NCBI RefSeq assembly: GCF_007830255.1
Contig: NZ_VLKG01000009.1
Span: 41,712-105,711, forward strand
DNA from: Azomonas agilis
GTDB lineage: Bacteria; Pseudomonadota; Gammaproteobacteria; Pseudomonadales; Pseudomonadaceae
DNA length: 64,000 nucleotides
Direction of reading: 5' to 3'
The notes below the pieces were generated by a model, which did no database searches, was not told the DNA's origin, and worked only from the letters and a program-made list of their open reading frames with translations. The translations under genes and the position numbers were made by a program. Positions 50,815-60,298 of this stretch are shown here, piece after piece (the first letter of the stretch is position 1; every line of letters starts with the position of its first letter).

Positions 50815-53124
50815 ATGGCCGTAGGGCATAGTTTGGGATTTCCGCGCATTGGACGGGATCGGGAACTGAAACGCGCGCTGGAAGCCTACTGGAAAGGCGA
50901 TTTAGACGAAGCCGGTTTACGCGCCGTAGGCCAAAAGCTGCGCGCCGCCCATTGGCAGACGCAACAAGAAGTCGGATTGGATTGGCTGCCGGTGGGAGAT
51001 TTTGCTTGGTACGATCAGGTATTGACCCATTCTCTGATGTTTGGGGTAATTCCTGAGCGTTTTAAATCCACAGAAACGCCTAGCCTAGATACCCTGTTTG
51101 CCGTAGCGCGTGGTTTATCCCGTCAGGGTGCGGGGCAACAGGCGCAACCGGCTTCGGCGCTGACTAAGTGGTTTGATACCAACTACCACTATCTAGTACC
51201 GGAATTGGCCCCGAATCAATCCTTCCAGCTCAGTTGGAATCAGTTGTTTGAGGAAGTTGAGGAGGCCAAGGCTTTAGGACATCGCGTCAAGCCAGTATTG
51301 ATTGGCCCGCTGACCTACCTCTGGTTGGGCAAGGCTCAAGGGGATTTTGATAAGCTGGAGTTACTTGACTCCCTATTGCCGATCTACGCGCAGATTGTGC
51401 AGCGTTTGGCCGACCAAGGAATGGAGTGGGTGCAGTTGGATGAACCCATTCTGGTTTTGGATTTACCGCAGGACTGGAAAAACGCCTTTGAGCGCGCCTA
51501 CAACCAACTGCAACGCGCTCCTTTAAAGAAGCTAGTGGCCACCTATTTTGGCGGATTAGAAGACAATCTGCTGCTGGCCAGTCAGTTGCCGGTAGAGGGG
51601 TTGCATCTGGATTTAGTCCGCGCTCCTGAACAACTTCCAGCCGTGTTGGATCGTTTGCCAAGCTATAAAGTGCTGTCGTTGGGCGTGGTGAATGGGCGCA
51701 ATGTATGGCGCTCCGATCTGAATAAAACCTTGGATCTGCTACGCCCCACCGCCGAGCGCTTGGGTGAGCGTTTATGGATCGCGCCTTCCTGTTCGTTGCT
51801 GCATTGTCCGGTGGATTTGACCAGTGAGACGGCTCTGGAGGCCGAGTTTAAAGACTGGCTGGCCTTTGCCGTGCAAAAAAGCCGAGAAGTAGCGCTGCTG
51901 GTGCAGGCGATTAACCAGCCAGAAGCCCCCGAAGTACAGCAAGCCTTGGCCGAGAGTGCGCGTATTCAAGCCGAGCGGGCTCAGTCTAAACGCATTCATA
52001 AAGAGTCGGTGCAAGCGCGCTTATCCGCGATACGGGCACGACATACGGAGCGTCAGTCGGCTTTTAGCGCGCGTATTGGTAAACAGCGGGCTCGGTTAAA
52101 TCTGCCGCTATTTCCTACCACAACCATTGGCTCCTTTCCCCAGACTCCGGCCATCCGTCTGGCACGCCAATCCTACCGCCAAGGCAAACTCTCTGAAGCT
52201 GAGTATGTTGAAGCCATGCAAGCGGAAATCCGCCATGCCGTCTTGGTGCAAGAGAGCTTAGGCCTTGATGTGCTGGTGCACGGTGAGGCCGAGCGCAACG
52301 ACATGGTGGAGTATTTTGCCGAGCAGTTGGACGGCTACCTGCTGACCCGCAATGGGTGGGTGCAAAGTTACGGCTCCCGCTGTGTGAAGCCCGCCATTAT
52401 CTACGGTGATTTAAGCCGACCTAAGCCGATGACGGTGGATTGGATCAGTTATGCTCAACAGCAGACCCGCAAACCGATGAAAGGCATGCTCACGGGGCCG
52501 GTTACCATGTTGCTGTGGTCATTCCCGCGCGAAGATTTGAGTGCAGAACAGCAAGCGCGGCAACTGGCCTTGGCCATTCGGGACGAGGTACAGGATTTAG
52601 AAGCCGCAGGCATTGCGGTAATCCAGATTGATGAGGCTGCCTTCCGAGAGGGCTTACCTTTGCGGCGAGATCGCTGGGCTGCTTATTTGGATTGGGCGGT
52701 GCAATCCTTCCGCCTGTGCAGTGCCGGAGTGCAGGATGAAACTCAAATCCACACCCATATGTGCTACAGCGATTTTAATGCCATTATCGAAGCCATTGCC
52801 GCTATGGATGCGGATGTGATCACCATTGAAACCTCAAGGGGGCAGATGGCGTTACTCAAGGCGTTCCAAGTCTTCCAGTACCCCAACGAAATTGGCCCCG
52901 GTGTGTACGATATTCACTCGCCGCGCGTTCCAGAGGCTTCGGAAATGCGTGAGCTGCTGGTAAAAGCACTGGAGCATATTCTGGTTGAGCGCCTCTGGGT
53001 AAACCCAGACTGTGGTTTAAAAACCCGTGGCTGGCCGGAAACTCAGGCGGCTTTGGCTAATATGGTGGCTGCCGCTCGACAATTGCGGACGCGCTACGCT
53101 CAAGCGGAATCTGGAGTAGAGTAG
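50815..53124 (+). CDS. metE: Cobalamin-independent methionine synthase MetE
   Basis: A 769-residue enzyme that moves a methyl group from 5-methyl-tetrahydropteroyl-triglutamate to homocysteine. [20 protein letters not shown] opens the N-terminal domain. [20 protein letters not shown] opens the catalytic domain. Zinc ligands are in [15 protein letters not shown] (H and C) and in [15 protein letters not shown] (C). GGGGAG seven nt before ATG 50815 supports this start over the ATG at 50800. Confidence 0.95.
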   Translation: MAVGHSLGFPRIGRDRELKRALEAYWKGDLDEAGLRAVGQKLRAAHWQTQQEVGLDWLPVGDFAWYDQVLTHSLMFGVIPERFKSTETPSLDTLFAVARGLSRQGAGQQAQPASALTKWFDTNYHYLVPELAPNQSFQLSWNQLFEEVEEAKALGHRVKPVLIGPLTYLWLGKAQGDFDKLELLDSLLPIYAQIVQRLADQGMEWVQLDEPILVLDLPQDWKNAFERAYNQLQRAPLKKLVATYFGGLEDNLLLASQLPVEGLHLDLVRAPEQLPAVLDRLPSYKVLSLGVVNGRNVWRSDLNKTLDLLRPTAERLGERLWIAPSCSLLHCPVDLTSETALEAEFKDWLAFAVQKSREVALLVQAINQPEAPEVQQALAESARIQAERAQSKRIHKESVQARLSAIRARHTERQSAFSARIGKQRARLNLPLFPTTTIGSFPQTPAIRLARQSYRQGKLSEAEYVEAMQAEIRHAVLVQESLGLDVLVHGEAERNDMVEYFAEQLDGYLLTRNGWVQSYGSRCVKPAIIYGDLSRPKPMTVDWISYAQQQTRKPMKGMLTGPVTMLLWSFPREDLSAEQQARQLALAIRDEVQDLEAAGIAVIQIDEAAFREGLPLRRDRWAAYLDWAVQSFRLCSAGVQDETQIHTHMCYSDFNAIIEAIAAMDADVITIETSRGQMALLKAFQVFQYPNEIGPGVYDIHSPRVPEASEMRELLVKALEHILVERLWVNPDCGLKTRGWPETQAALANMVAAARQLRTRYAQAESGVE

Positions 53125-53147
53125 GGTTTTTAGTTGTGTGAACCACC

Positions 53148-53618
53148 ATGACTCCAGCCATCGACCTGTTGAAAAAAGTTAAAGCCAGCTTTCAAATCCA
53201 TAGCTACGAACATGATCCTAAATCCGCCTCCTATGGATTGGAGGCGGCAGAGAAGCTTCAGCTCAATCCAGCTCAGGTTTTTAAAACCCTACTGGTGAGT
53301 ACGGAAGCTAAAGAGTTGTTGGTAGCCGTTGTGCCAGTGGGTGGGAGTTTGGATTTAAAAGCTTTAGCGCAGGCGGCAGGGGTTAAAAAGCTGGAAATGG
53401 CCAACCCGCAGATGGCCCAGCGCACTACGGGTTATTTGGTGGGAGGCATCAGCCCTTTGGGGCAGAAAAAGCGCCTGCGTACCTTTATTGACCTATCTGC
53501 CCAGAATTGGCCCAGCATTTTTGTCAGTGCTGGGCGGCGGGGGTTGGAGGTGGAGCTCAGTGCAGCGGTATTGGCCGAGCATACCCACGCTGCTTTTGCC
53601 GCTATTGCTAAAGATTAA
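53148..53618 (+). CDS. ybaK: Cys-tRNA(Pro) deacylase YbaK
   Basis: A 156-residue trans-editing protein that removes cysteine misattached to tRNA-Pro. [20 protein letters not shown] has the substrate-site lysine, and [20 protein letters not shown] is the YbaK loop. [20 protein letters not shown] leads into it. It starts 23 bp after metE and ends 2 bp before the convergent mltF. Confidence 0.92.
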   Translation: MTPAIDLLKKVKASFQIHSYEHDPKSASYGLEAAEKLQLNPAQVFKTLLVSTEAKELLVAVVPVGGSLDLKALAQAAGVKKLEMANPQMAQRTTGYLVGGISPLGQKKRLRTFIDLSAQNWPSIFVSAGRRGLEVELSAAVLAEHTHAAFAAIAKD

Positions 53619-53620
53619 AG

Positions 53621-55255
<1,635 letters not shown>

Positions 55256-55257
55256 CT

Positions 55258-57939
55258 ATGTTAGATGGCTTTTTAAACCAATTTTCTGAATTACCAGCAC
55301 CTGTTCGAGCGCTTTGGGCTAAGAGCGATGAGACTTTTGGTCATCCGCTACTGGGCCATATGCTGGATGTGGCGGCCACTACTAAAGTTATTTTAGGTTT
55401 TGAGCCTCCCTCCACAATAGCTTGGTTGGCTCAGGCTTTGGGGTTACCTCAAGCTGCCGTAGTGCCTTGGTTAGCCGTTTTGGTGGGGTTGCATGATTTT
55501 GGTAAGGCTATTCCTGGTTTTCAGAGTAAATGGCCACAGGGACAGCAAGCCGACCAAGCACAGGGGCTCGATTTTAATCCCCGCTCCTGCAAGGTTACGC
55601 GCCATGATCTAGCAACCGCCGCGTTGTTACACCAGCCGCTACAAGAGTTAATGCCCTTCATTCCAGAAGTATTGCGGGATTTACTGCAAGCCTTGGGCGC
55701 ACACCACGGCTACCATCCCAACTCCATTGAGATCAGCCAATCCAAACCCTATAGAGAGTCCTCTGCGTGGTTAGAGGCGCGCAGAACTTTGCTGGAAGTC
55801 TATTGGCAAGTGCTTAGTCCCGAAGCGCAGCCACAAGTGGAAACATTGAGTCTGCCTGTTGTTAATTGGTTTGCGGGGTTAACCGCAGTAGCTGACTGGA
55901 TTGCCTCTAATCGCCAGTGGTTTCCTTTGGGTGAGCGTCAAGATGATCTAAAAGACTACCATCAGCACGCTTGTCTATTAGCTCAGAAGGCTTTGCAAGA
56001 TATTGGATGGTCAGTTGCGCCGTTGGTGGGTGGGTTTACACCAGAGGTTAGCCTAGAGCATTTATTGGGACGGGTAATGGGACGATCCACCGCTGTGGAG
56101 GCGCGCCCTTTGCAGCAGGTGGGCGATAAGCTGCTGTCCTCAGTCCAAGGGCCGTCTTTATTGTTGGTTGAAGCCCCGATGGGTGAGGGTAAAACGGAGT
56201 TAGCTTTTTTGGCGCACTTGCGTTTACAGGCCGCCAATCAACATCGTGGTCTTTACGTAGCGCTACCGACACAAGCCACCAGCAATGCTTTATTTAGTCG
56301 GGCTCTTACTTTTTTGCACGCCTTTACCTCCGACCCTTTGGATATACAGTTAGTGCATGGTGGCGCTGCGATGAATGAGCAGATACGCCATCTAAAAAGT
56401 GTTGATCAATCCTCCACAGAAAGCCTAAGTGCTTCGGCATGGTTTTCCCAAAAGCGTCGTCCATTACTGTCGCCTTATGGTGTAGGGACGGTGGATCAAG
56501 CATTATTGTCCGTCTTAAACGTCAAACACCACTTTGTACGGCTTTGGGGATTGGGTAATAGGGTTGTGGTATTGGATGAGGTACATGCCTACGATGCCTA
56601 TACCAGCGGCTTAATTGAAACCCTACTGCAATGGCTGAAAGCGCTGGGTAGCTCGGTGGTATTGATGAGTGCCACCTTACCAGAGGCGAAGCGCCAATCC
56701 TTGATGGCGGCTTGGGGCATTAAGGCTGCTGATATTCCTTCCCTCGCTTATCCACGGCTATTGCTGGCTGATCAACAAGGCGTGCGGGGCGCGCATTTTG
56801 AGGCTCGTCCTTTGCCGGTGATCCAGCTAAGGCATACCCTAGAAACGCTGGAAGCTCTTGCTGCTGAGGTACTGGCGCAAATAGCCCAAGGAGGTTGCGG
56901 GGCAGTCATTGTAAATACGGTGGACAGAGCTCAGCAGCTCTATCTGCTCTTGCGCCCACAGTTAGAAGAAGACATCCCTGTCCTGTTATTCCATGCCCGT
57001 TTTCCAGCTAATCAGCGAGCGGATTCAGAAAAGCGTGTACTGGGAAGCTTTGGCACAACAGGTCAGCGTCCTGATCGTGGATTGTTGATTGCAACACAGG
57101 TAGCTGAACAATCCTTGGACTTAGACTTTGATTTTATGCTCACCGATTTAGCCCCTGTGGATTTGCTGCTACAACGCGCGGGGCGTTTACATCGCCATCA
57201 ACGGCAACGGCCTTTAGCACATACACAACCCCGATTATGGGTTGCAGGGCTTAATCCACATTCTTTACCTGAACTCACGGAAACAGCTTGGGAGTTTGTG
57301 TATGACGCTTATTTATTAGGTCGTACTTGGGCTTTGTTGTCGCGTGAGTCTGAATTGCATTTACCTCAAGACATTGACCGCCTAGTGCAAGCAGTTTACA
57401 GCGACGAACCTTTGCCGGATGACTTAGATGAGGCCACCCGCGACCATATAGAGCTGCAAGCCTATGGTGAATACCGTGCTGAAATTAAGAACCAGCAAAC
57501 ACGCGCCTTTGGAGTCAGTATTGATCCTTTAGCACAAACCTGTGATGCCTACTTGGATAAGCCACGTGGTAAGGAAGAAGGCGAAGGATTGGGTTTGGTT
57601 AACAGCACACGTTTAGGCGAGGACAGTCTAAGTTTGATCCCGCTGTGTCAACGCCCAGAAGGTTTGGGGTTCAGCCAAACCTCTGAAATTTTGAGCCTTG
57701 ATCAAAAGCTAAACGATGATTTAGCTAACCAGCTTTATGCGCGTCAGTTGCGTGTCAGTCGTAAAGCATTGGTTCAACACTTTTTGGCTCAGGCTTTACC
57801 CCATGCTTTGGCGGAGCATCCTCTGTTGCGTGATTGCCGAATCTTGCCTTTGCACGACAATCGCTACTCTGTCAGTGAGCATCTAAGGCTGCATTTAGAT
57901 GAGGTCTTGGGGCTGGTGATTGAAAAGCTGGAGGGGTGA
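55258..57939 (+). CDS. cas3: CRISPR-associated nuclease-helicase Cas3 (type I-E)
   Basis: An 893-residue Cas3 that is recruited by Cascade to nick and degrade target DNA. The HD nuclease domain is N-terminal (LLGHMLDVAATTKVILG, VGLHDFGKAIPGFQSKW, LGAHHGYHP). The SF2 helicase follows: EAPMGEGKTELAFLAHL (Walker A), VVVLDEVHAYDAYTSG (DEVH box), VVLMSATLPEAKRQS (SAT), ATQVAEQSLDLDFDFMLTDL and LLQRAGRLHRHQRQ (motif VI). The C-terminal domain is present. All catalytic motifs look intact. The stop codon lies in the loop of a terminator hairpin. It is 256 bp upstream of cas8e. Confidence 0.95.
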   Translation: MLDGFLNQFSELPAPVRALWAKSDETFGHPLLGHMLDVAATTKVILGFEPPSTIAWLAQALGLPQAAVVPWLAVLVGLHDFGKAIPGFQSKWPQGQQADQAQGLDFNPRSCKVTRHDLATAALLHQPLQELMPFIPEVLRDLLQALGAHHGYHPNSIEISQSKPYRESSAWLEARRTLLEVYWQVLSPEAQPQVETLSLPVVNWFAGLTAVADWIASNRQWFPLGERQDDLKDYHQHACLLAQKALQDIGWSVAPLVGGFTPEVSLEHLLGRVMGRSTAVEARPLQQVGDKLLSSVQGPSLLLVEAPMGEGKTELAFLAHLRLQAANQHRGLYVALPTQATSNALFSRALTFLHAFTSDPLDIQLVHGGAAMNEQIRHLKSVDQSSTESLSASAWFSQKRRPLLSPYGVGTVDQALLSVLNVKHHFVRLWGLGNRVVVLDEVHAYDAYTSGLIETLLQWLKALGSSVVLMSATLPEAKRQSLMAAWGIKAADIPSLAYPRLLLADQQGVRGAHFEARPLPVIQLRHTLETLEALAAEVLAQIAQGGCGAVIVNTVDRAQQLYLLLRPQLEEDIPVLLFHARFPANQRADSEKRVLGSFGTTGQRPDRGLLIATQVAEQSLDLDFDFMLTDLAPVDLLLQRAGRLHRHQRQRPLAHTQPRLWVAGLNPHSLPELTETAWEFVYDAYLLGRTWALLSRESELHLPQDIDRLVQAVYSDEPLPDDLDEATRDHIELQAYGEYRAEIKNQQTRAFGVSIDPLAQTCDAYLDKPRGKEEGEGLGLVNSTRLGEDSLSLIPLCQRPEGLGFSQTSEILSLDQKLNDDLANQLYARQLRVSRKALVQHFLAQALPHALAEHPLLRDCRILPLHDNRYSVSEHLRLHLDEVLGLVIEKLEG

Positions 57940-57947
57940 TCCCCTCC
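57930..57947. terminator. Bidirectional terminator overlapping the cas3 stop codon
   Basis: GGAGGGG (57930-57936) and CCCCTCC (57941-57947) form a 7-bp perfect stem whose loop TGAT contains the cas3 TGA. On the plus strand it is followed by AAATTTTC and on the minus strand by AGCTTTTC. It can thus end cas3 from one side and the crRNA-like RNA from the other. Confidence 0.7.
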
Positions 57948-57952
57948 AAATT

Positions 57953-57981
57953 TTCGGCATCCCCACAACCGTGGGGAAAAG
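57953..57981 (-). repeat. Degenerate CRISPR repeat 2 (hairpin kept, handle lost)
   Basis: On the minus strand it matches the array repeat at 17 of 29 positions. TCCCC and GGGGATG are unchanged. The stem pair 10-17 changed from G-C to A-T together, so pairing is kept. The loop is GGTT instead of AGCC. The last five handle positions (CCGAA for AACCG) have decayed; they would be removed from the mature RNA. Confidence 0.85.
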
Positions 57982-58013
57982 GTGCTTGCTTCCCTGATTT
58001 TGAAGAAGCTACT

Positions 58014-58042
58014 TGGTTCATCCTGGCTAAAAACGGGCTAGG
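58014..58042 (-). repeat. Degenerate CRISPR repeat 1 (handle kept, hairpin decayed)
   Basis: On the minus strand, positions 20-28 (GGATGAACC) are identical to the array repeat and position 29 is A for G. The first 19 positions are mostly changed. A weaker stem (CCTAGC with GCCAGG, one A-C mismatch) still ends exactly at the Cas6e cleavage position. The kept part is the 5' handle that Cas5e binds in Cascade. Confidence 0.82.
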
Positions 58043-58057
58043 AAATAACGCAAAGCC

Positions 58058-58086
58058 ATTCTAATGCAACGAGGAAAAGATTTTTT
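58058..58086 (-). promoter_or_regulatory. Predicted promoter of the crRNA-like RNA
   Basis: TAGAAT on the minus strand (58063-58058) is 5 of 6 with the -10 consensus. The -35 position (58086-58081, 17 bp away) is AAAAAA, so the -35 box is poor, though the A-rich stretch could help as an UP-like element. Transcription would start about 58051, nine nt before degenerate repeat 1. Confidence 0.5.
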
Positions 58087-58106
58087 CTTTTTAAGAACCT
58101 ACTCTT
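58072..58106 (-). promoter_or_regulatory. Target site (pseudo-protospacer plus AAG PAM) of the crRNA-like RNA
   Basis: On the minus strand AAG (58106-58104) is followed by AGTAGGTTCTTAAAAA (58103-58088). The spacer begins AGTAGCTTCTTCAAAA. Fourteen of 16 positions match; the mismatches are positions 6 and 12, bases that are flipped out in Cascade. From position 17 to 32 the match is lost. The PAM shares base 58106 with the -35 box of the cas8e promoter. Confidence 0.85.
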
Positions 58107-58134
58107 TGACATTAGTCGCGAAGGAGCATACCTT
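58106..58134 (+). promoter_or_regulatory. Predicted cas8e operon promoter
   Basis: A perfect -35 box TTGACA (58106-58111) is followed 17 bp later by TACCTT (58129-58134), a weak -10 box. The start of transcription would be near 58141, leaving a leader of about 55 nt. Cascade bound to the PAM at 58104-58106 would cover the -35 box. Confidence 0.6.
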
Positions 58135-58195
58135 TAGCTCATTCCGCTTTGAGAGGGAAAGTCTGATGCTGTCTCTAACCTAAGGAATGGACGAT

Positions 58196-59731
58196 ATGAC
58201 GAGCGCCTTTAACCTGTTGGATGAACCTTGGTTGCCTGTGCGTACTCAAGGAGGGGCGATTATTGAGCTTGGGCTGCTGGAGGTTTTTGCACAGGCGGAT
58301 CGTATTGTAGCTTTAGCTGAAACGGCACCGCCTAGCCTAGTGGCCCAATATCGGCTGTTGCTGGTCATTCTGCACCGAGCTCTAAGTAGTCAGGATAGCC
58401 AAGAGTTTCGTTTGAAAGGGGCACGCCAATACTACGCAAAGGGCTTACCCCTTGCTGACATTCAAGCCTATTTAGAGCGTTGGCGTGATCGCTTTTGGTT
58501 GTTTGATACCCAGCATCCCTTTATGCAGGCGGCTATTTTGGGAGTGGCGGAAGAAACCTGTACCAAGCAAAAGCCGTGGACGCAAATTTCTCTAGCCAGC
58601 GCCAATGGCAATACTCCCGTGGTATTTGACCATTCTTACGATAGTGAGCCGCGCGCCATCAGCTTTGCTGAGTGCCTGCGTACCTTGCTGGGATACTTAC
58701 AGTTTGTGCCGGGGGGATTGGTTAAAACCCTGCGTGATTCTGACAAAGCGGGGCCGCTGGCCAATACCGCCGCTATCCTGCCCCAAGGCCAAACGTTGGC
58801 TAAAACCCTATGTCTGGCACTGCACTCAGCCACTCGGCAGGGTGTGGAAGACTTACCCTGCTGGGAGCAGTCGCCCGTAACGCTAGCCGATTTGCGCGCA
58901 GCTCCTAAGCTAGCCACTGGCCCCAATGATCGCTATACCCGCTTAAGCCGCGCGGTGCTGTTGCTCCCTGAGCCAGAGGGGGGCATCCGCTGGTTGCGTT
59001 TTGCTGCTGGGGTGGCTTTAGAGGAAGATCCTCATCTTCCCGATTCTATGGCCTGTTTTCGAAAAGGCAGTACCGGGCCAGTACGTCTGACCTTTACCGA
59101 AGGGCGTGCCCTGTGGCGTGATTTACCTGCCTTAGTCCCAAACCCCGAAAATGCCTCGCATCCAGCGGCAGTTTTGAATTATGCAACTCGCATTACCTAT
59201 GACAGTAATTTGCCGGTATTAGTGGCTGGTTTAGCCAGTGATCAAGCTAAGTTACTGCGCTGGCGGGCTGAACAGTTAGTGATGCCTGTATCCTTATTCG
59301 TAGATGTGCAGCAAGCTCAATTAGTCCGCGATATCGTAAAAGAAGCAGAAGACCTCTTTACCCAAATTCGCAGCTTGGCTACCAAGATGATTGCTGAGGC
59401 TTTGCCGGACTCTCACAACAAAGAAACCTTTAGCAAAGCCCGTAGCCTCTTTGATAGTGGCCCCTCAGCCGCGTTGTATTTTTCCACAGCAGAGCGTCAA
59501 TTGTCCCAAGTATTGGACTTAGTCTCCCAAAATCAGGACGAGCAAGCTGAGCAGCTATGGCAGCAGGCTCTGGCCCAAGCAGCTCGTTCCGTATGGGGCC
59601 GATTGTTGGCAGGTATGGGGGGCTCAGTTCAGGCTTTACGGGCGGATGCCCTGTACTGGCCGCGTTTTTGTGGGTTGCTCAATGAACATCTGCCGGAACA
59701 CAAAGTAGCCAAGGAGGCTGTCGCTCCATGA
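58196..59731 (+). CDS. cas8e: Cascade large subunit Cas8e (Cse1/CasA)
   Basis: A protein of about 511 residues, the PAM-reading subunit of type I-E Cascade that also recruits Cas3. SAFNLLDEPWLPVRTQGGAI is the usual Cse1 N-terminus. QHPFMQAAILGVAEE and the FVPGGLVKTLRDSDKAGPLA region near residues 175-195 are typical. ATG 58196 is chosen because AAGGA lies nine nt upstream; the in-frame ATG at 58187 directly abuts that box. It is the first gene of the Cascade operon and couples to cse2 by ATGA. Confidence 0.93.
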   Translation: MTSAFNLLDEPWLPVRTQGGAIIELGLLEVFAQADRIVALAETAPPSLVAQYRLLLVILHRALSSQDSQEFRLKGARQYYAKGLPLADIQAYLERWRDRFWLFDTQHPFMQAAILGVAEETCTKQKPWTQISLASANGNTPVVFDHSYDSEPRAISFAECLRTLLGYLQFVPGGLVKTLRDSDKAGPLANTAAILPQGQTLAKTLCLALHSATRQGVEDLPCWEQSPVTLADLRAAPKLATGPNDRYTRLSRAVLLLPEPEGGIRWLRFAAGVALEEDPHLPDSMACFRKGSTGPVRLTFTEGRALWRDLPALVPNPENASHPAAVLNYATRITYDSNLPVLVAGLASDQAKLLRWRAEQLVMPVSLFVDVQQAQLVRDIVKEAEDLFTQIRSLATKMIAEALPDSHNKETFSKARSLFDSGPSAALYFSTAERQLSQVLDLVSQNQDEQAEQLWQQALAQAARSVWGRLLAGMGGSVQALRADALYWPRFCGLLNEHLPEHKVAKEAVAP

Positions 59732-60282
59732 AGTCCGAATACGCCATGTCCTTTATCCAATATTTGGAGCGGCTAACACCTCAAGGACAAAATAAGGGGA
59801 ATCCCGGGGCTTTAGCCCGTTTGCGCCACAGTTTGGCTTTTGCTCCGGGGGCTTATCCGGCCGCTTATCCCTATGTGGAGCCTTTTTTGAAGTTAGAGTG
59901 GGAGGCTCAAGATAAACGCCGATTGGCTTGTTACTTGGTAGCAGGGCTCTACGCCAAACATCCCCAGCAAGCGGAACAGTCCTTGGCTGGTGCTCTAGGT
60001 GTGCTGTGGAGCCATAAAGAGAAAAGCCCCAGCATTGAGCAGCGTTTTGTGGCGCTGTTGGGCACAGATGCCGGCAGTTTAGCGGATCACCTACGCCAAA
60101 GTATCAGCTTATTGGCCAGTGCCGATATTGGCTTGAACTATGGCGAGTTATTGGACGATTTATTCATTTGGATGAATCCAGCATTCGATCTTGATCGTAT
60201 TCGTCAGCGATGGGCACGGGAGTTTTATCGGGCTGCTTATCGTGAAACTGAAGCAAACAACACCTCAAATTCCCACGTATAA
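59728..60282 (+). CDS. cse2: Cascade small subunit Cse2 (CasB, Cas11e)
   Basis: A 184-residue, helix-rich protein. In Cascade two copies stabilise the crRNA and non-target strand. AMSFIQYLERLTPQGQNKGN, ALARLRHSLAFAPGAYPAAY and FKLEWEAQ-like stretches, then DIGLNYGELLDDLFIW and RIRQRWAREFYRA at the end, are typical for Cse2. It overlaps the cas8e stop by ATGA. Confidence 0.9.
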   Translation: MKSEYAMSFIQYLERLTPQGQNKGNPGALARLRHSLAFAPGAYPAAYPYVEPFLKLEWEAQDKRRLACYLVAGLYAKHPQQAEQSLAGALGVLWSHKEKSPSIEQRFVALLGTDAGSLADHLRQSISLLASADIGLNYGELLDDLFIWMNPAFDLDRIRQRWAREFYRAAYRETEANNTSNSHV

Positions 60283-60298
60283 GGAAAGGGATAACCTC

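Larger units (their letters stand above)
57924..58051 (-). ncRNA. creR: Solitary crRNA-like regulatory RNA (CreR type) between cas3 and cas8e
   Basis: The minus strand carries one degenerate repeat-spacer-repeat unit. The upstream repeat (58042-58014) keeps the 5' handle ATGAACC with only the last base changed. The spacer (58013-57982) is exactly 32 nt, the standard type I-E length. The downstream repeat (57981-57953) keeps the Cas6e hairpin TCCCCAC/GTGGGGA. Cleavage after the usual G would give an 8+32+21 = 61-nt RNA, the size of a type I-E crRNA. A -10 box TAGAAT at 58063-58058 places the start near 58051, and the hairpin in the cas3 stop would end it. The seed matches the cas8e promoter region with an AAG PAM. 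This fits the published cas-regulating (CreR) RNAs; the RNA's existence is inferred. Confidence 0.85.

Noticed and set aside
57956..57984. The hairpin at 57960-57977 read as a degenerate repeat on the plus strand, with a spacer starting at 57985.
   Set aside because: The palindromic core scores similarly in both directions (18 against 17 of 29). In the plus orientation there is no second repeat 32 nt later, the handle is lost and the spacer seed does not match the promoter site. The minus orientation explains all of these.
58064..58183. A 39-codon plus-strand ORF (starting MQRGKDFFFLRTYS) in the cas3-cas8e gap, considered as a CreT-like toxin.
   Set aside because: It has no ribosome site, it starts upstream of and runs through the predicted cas8e promoter and the target site, and an open frame of this length is not rare by chance. 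The Cascade target controls transcription that starts near 58141, which leaves no room for a toxin gene before cas8e. A regulator (CreR) is the simpler reading.
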